Positions 15,502 to 16,787 of a DNA stretch of 16,787 nt are shown piece by piece. The notes beneath the pieces are model-generated. The model was not told the origin of the DNA and made no database searches. It worked only from the letters and a program-made list of their open reading frames with translations. This DNA is from an uncultured Bacilli bacterium. Its GTDB lineage: Bacteria; Bacillota_I; Bacilli_A; RF39; UBA660. Positions within the stretch are counted from its first letter, which is position 1, and the number at the start of each line of letters is the position of its first letter. The DNA lies in NCBI GenBank assembly GCA_947623705.1, contig CANQHT010000017.1, forward strand, positions 1 through 16,787. Direction: 5' to 3'. The position numbers and the translations under genes were made by a program.

Positions 15502-16371
15502 TTAATTATTGTCTTTTTCTCCTTCTAATTCTTCTTTATTTTCAAAATTAGTAATAATAACTTCTTCCACAATACCTCTATCTTTAGCTTTAGCTCCAAT
15601 ATTTCTTTGGGCTTCTACATAATTAAAGTTATAATCTTTATAAAGTTCTTTAATTAAAGAAGTATTATAATTCGAGAGCATCACATAACAACCTCTTTTA
15701 TCCAAATCTTTAAAAACTTCTGATAACCTCTTTTGTTCTTCTTTTCCAAAGCCATTTTCAGTATAACTATTAAAAGTAGATGTATCAGAATCATAAGGTG
15801 GATCAAAATATATAAAATCTCCTTTTTTAGCATCTTTTACTGAATCTTCAAAATCAGTAGATAAAATCCTTATGTCATTTAAATTAAGGAATGAATAAAT
15901 AATCCCTAAATTTATACCATCATAAGTATTAACTTTTAACTTTTTACCAGATGGTACATTAAATTCATTCTTGCTATTAACCCTGTATAAACCATTAAAG
16001 CAAGCCTTATTTAAATAAACTGTTCTAGCAGCTCTTTTATAATCAGCTAACTTACTAAATTTTTTCTTGTCTTTATCTAAATCCCTAATCTTATAATAAT
16101 AATATTCAGAATGATTTGCTTCATGTTTATTCAATTCATTACACATAGAAATAAATTTATTTTCATCTTTAAGGCAATTATAGACATTCATTAATTCTTT
16201 GTTACTATCATTTATTACAGCTTTTTTAGGAGATAATTCAAATAGTAAGGCTCCGCCACCAACAAAAGGTTCATAATAAGTATCATAATCATTCGGAACT
16301 AATTTCACAAGTTTATCAATAATTGACCTCTTACCACCAGCCCATTTAACAAATGGCTTTCCTTTTAACAT
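15502..16371 (-). CDS. dpnM: Dam-type (D12 class) adenine-N6 DNA methyltransferase (GATC)
   Basis: This 289-residue alpha-class methylase resembles DpnM and Dam. It has KWAGGKRSII (9-18), AdoMet motif I YEPFVGGGALLFEL (33-46), VINDSNKELMNVY (52-64), the Dam/DpnM signature CFNGLYRVN (124-132), and catalytic DPPYDSDTSTFNSYTENGF starting at residue 190. It methylates A in double-stranded GATC and protects the host from the endonuclease two genes on. A perfect AGGAGGTGA sits 6 bases before the ATG. The operon promoter is at 16420-16448, with a leader of about 42 nt. The methylase being first in the operon ensures protection before cutting, which suits establishment after transfer. The C-terminus is an acidic, probably disordered tail. 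Confidence 0.95.
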   Translation of the reverse strand: MLKGKPFVKWAGGKRSIIDKLVKLVPNDYDTYYEPFVGGGALLFELSPKKAVINDSNKELMNVYNCLKDENKFISMCNELNKHEANHSEYYYYKIRDLDKDKKKFSKLADYKRAARTVYLNKACFNGLYRVNSKNEFNVPSGKKLKVNTYDGINLGIIYSFLNLNDIRILSTDFEDSVKDAKKGDFIYFDPPYDSDTSTFNSYTENGFGKEEQKRLSEVFKDLDKRGCYVMLSNYNTSLIKELYKDYNFNYVEAQRNIGAKAKDRGIVEEVIITNFENKEELEGEKDNN

Positions 16372-16419
16372 TATTCTTCACCTCCTGAATTATAAATCAA
16401 TAACTCTTATCCCAATTCC

Positions 16420-16448
16420 ATTATAACATAACTTATAAAGTTTCTTAA
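16420..16448 (-). promoter_or_regulatory. Promoter of the dpnM-dpnA-dpnB operon
   Basis: The minus strand reads TTAAGA (-35, 16448-16443), a 17-base spacer and TATAAT (16425-16420) preceded by TGT. A perfect inverted repeat AACTT-TAT-AAGTT (16442-16430) lies in the spacer and could be an operator. No GATC occurs in the promoter, so direct control by methylation is unlikely. Confidence 0.7.
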
Positions 16449-16502
16449 AAAAAACAATAAATTAATTGTGTAATTTAAATATTTTATATATTATTATAAA
16501 GC

Positions 16503-16531
16503 AAAAAATGAGAGTTTTCGCTTTCTTCAGG
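16503..16531 (-). repeat. Hairpin repeat copy 1 (decayed terminator-like element)
   Basis: A 24-bp unit (16508-16531) matches the copy at 16694-16717 at 22 positions. On the minus strand it reads GAAAGC-GAAA-ACTCTC followed by TTTTTT, so two A-C mismatches weaken the stem. On the plus strand the same changes give G-U pairs and the stem survives. It lies about 55 bases upstream of the dpnM promoter. Confidence 0.6.
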
Positions 16532-16538
16532 AGATAAT

Positions 16539-16597
16539 TGTATTATTGTATATATAAATTATATTTAAAGGTATTATTGGTCATGTATTATTGTATA
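16539..16597. repeat. Three direct copies of GTATTATTG
   Basis: Copies lie at 16540-16548, 16571-16579 and 16585-16593. The outer two extend to a 14-bp identity, TGTATTATTGTATA (16539-16552 and 16584-16597), exactly 45 bp apart. Spaced repeats of this kind can be protein binding sites, such as operator, recombinase arm or iteron sites, but low sequence complexity weakens the case. Confidence 0.5.
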
Positions 16598-16624
16598 GAT
16601 TTATGAAATTTTATATCTTATTAA

Positions 16625-16666
16625 TTATTTTGCCACATAAAATGCCACATAAAATGTTTTAACCAC
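16625..16666 (-). CDS. Candidate 13-residue micro-ORF with internal peptide repeat
   Basis: A GTG start is preceded by GGAGG at 7 bases, ideal spacing, and the frame encodes MVKTFYVAFYVAK before TAA. The peptide repeats FYVA twice because the DNA repeats TTTTATGTGGCA in tandem. It lies between the two hairpin repeats, in the same direction as dpnM. It could be a leader peptide, or the remains of the end of a mobile element. Only the ribosome binding site and frame support translation. Confidence 0.35.
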   Translation of the reverse strand: MVKTFYVAFYVAK

Positions 16667-16685
16667 CTTAAAACCTCCGTAAAAC

Positions 16686-16717
16686 AAATAAAAATGAGAG
16701 CTTTCGCTCTCTTCAGG
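16686..16717 (-). terminator. Hairpin repeat copy 2, intact terminator
   Basis: The minus strand forms a perfect 6-bp stem GAGAGC/GCTCTC (16711-16706 with 16701-16696) capped by a stable GAAA tetraloop and followed by ATTTTTATTTG. CCCCCTGAA precedes it. It probably ends a transcript from a gene beyond the right edge, or acts as an attenuator before the micro-ORF, which starts 30 bases later with no promoter in between. Confidence 0.65.
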
Positions 16718-16787
16718 GGGCGGTTAGTATTCATGCACTTCTAAGTTTATTTAAATACTTTTACCTTTATTTTATATCTTTTAAAAT

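Larger units (their letters stand above)
16372..16787. other. 416-bp intergenic region upstream of the restriction operon
   Basis: No ordinary gene is visible here. The region holds the dpnM promoter and leader, two copies of a hairpin element, three GTATTATTG repeats and one micro-ORF, each listed separately. The last 70 bases to the window edge show only a short open frame ending at 16747 on the minus strand, which may be the tail of a gene outside the window but is too short to call. Confidence 0.6.

Noticed and set aside
16747..16787. Possible C-terminal end of a gene entering from the right edge (minus strand, ends FKRYKIKVKVFK)
   Set aside because: Only 12 codons are visible, and AT-rich sequence gives such frames by chance; only the following terminator hints at it.
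1..16787. CRISPR arrays, tRNA or rRNA genes, transposases, integrases
   Set aside because: No regularly spaced repeats of CRISPR length, no tRNA-like cloverleaf sequence and no recombinase or transposase motif were seen on either strand.

Overview
The window is AT-rich DNA (about 28% G+C by eye) from a low-GC Gram-positive bacterium, most plausibly a gut-associated Bacillota or Mycoplasmatota-type lineage. The pointers are near-consensus sigma-A promoters, mostly with an extended -10 (TGnTATAAT), AGGAGG-type ribosome binding sites, hairpin plus T-run terminators, standard code (Trp is TGG and TGA is used as a stop), and a conjugated bile acid hydrolase. Almost everything is on the minus strand. 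The exception is a short regulator at the left edge, which converges on the ABC transporter operon.

From right to left, in the direction of transcription: (1) 16.8-16.4 kb is a 416-bp stretch without a normal gene. It holds two near-identical terminator-like hairpins, a 13-codon ORF with a strong ribosome binding site, a 9-bp direct repeat in three copies, and the promoter of the next operon. (2) 16.4-13.4 kb is a complete DpnII-type GATC restriction-modification operon: Dam-like methylase dpnM, second methylase dpnA, DpnII-family endonuclease, and a fourth gene encoding a four-CxxC zinc-ribbon protein of unknown role. GATC is rare in the window (13 sites by eye against roughly 40 expected from base composition). 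(3) 13.4-11.8 kb has a membrane-anchored XRE regulator and a bile salt hydrolase. (4) 11.7-8.1 kb has a 1047-residue helicase IV/UvrD-like protein with an inserted nuclease-like segment, two C4 zinc fingers and a winged-helix-like C-terminus. A DnaA box lies in its promoter and a four-helix membrane protein follows it. (5) 8.1-5.5 kb is a run of single-gene envelope units: a PepSY lipid-facing protein, a DUF1003 protein, a membrane-anchored thioredoxin-fold protein and a membrane-anchored DNA/RNA nuclease. (6) 5.5-5.3 kb encodes an apparent stand-alone structured RNA of about 140 nt with its own promoter and terminator, which I could not assign to a family. (7) 5.3-0.45 kb has an unrecognised five-helix membrane protein and a heterodimeric ABC exporter pair. 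(8) 0-0.45 kb holds a tandem-HTH regulator.

The restriction operon is a recognisable functional unit: two methylases protect GATC, the endonuclease cuts it, and the zinc-ribbon gene appears co-transcribed. The ABC pair is a second clear unit, with one canonical and one degenerate ATP site. The other genes look like independent housekeeping or envelope functions. The strongest candidates for something undescribed are the RNA at 5340-5481, the zinc-ribbon gene attached to the DpnII operon, and the repeat/hairpin/micro-ORF region upstream of dpnM. A recurring layout, in which the stop codon sits inside the terminator hairpin, is also worth noting.
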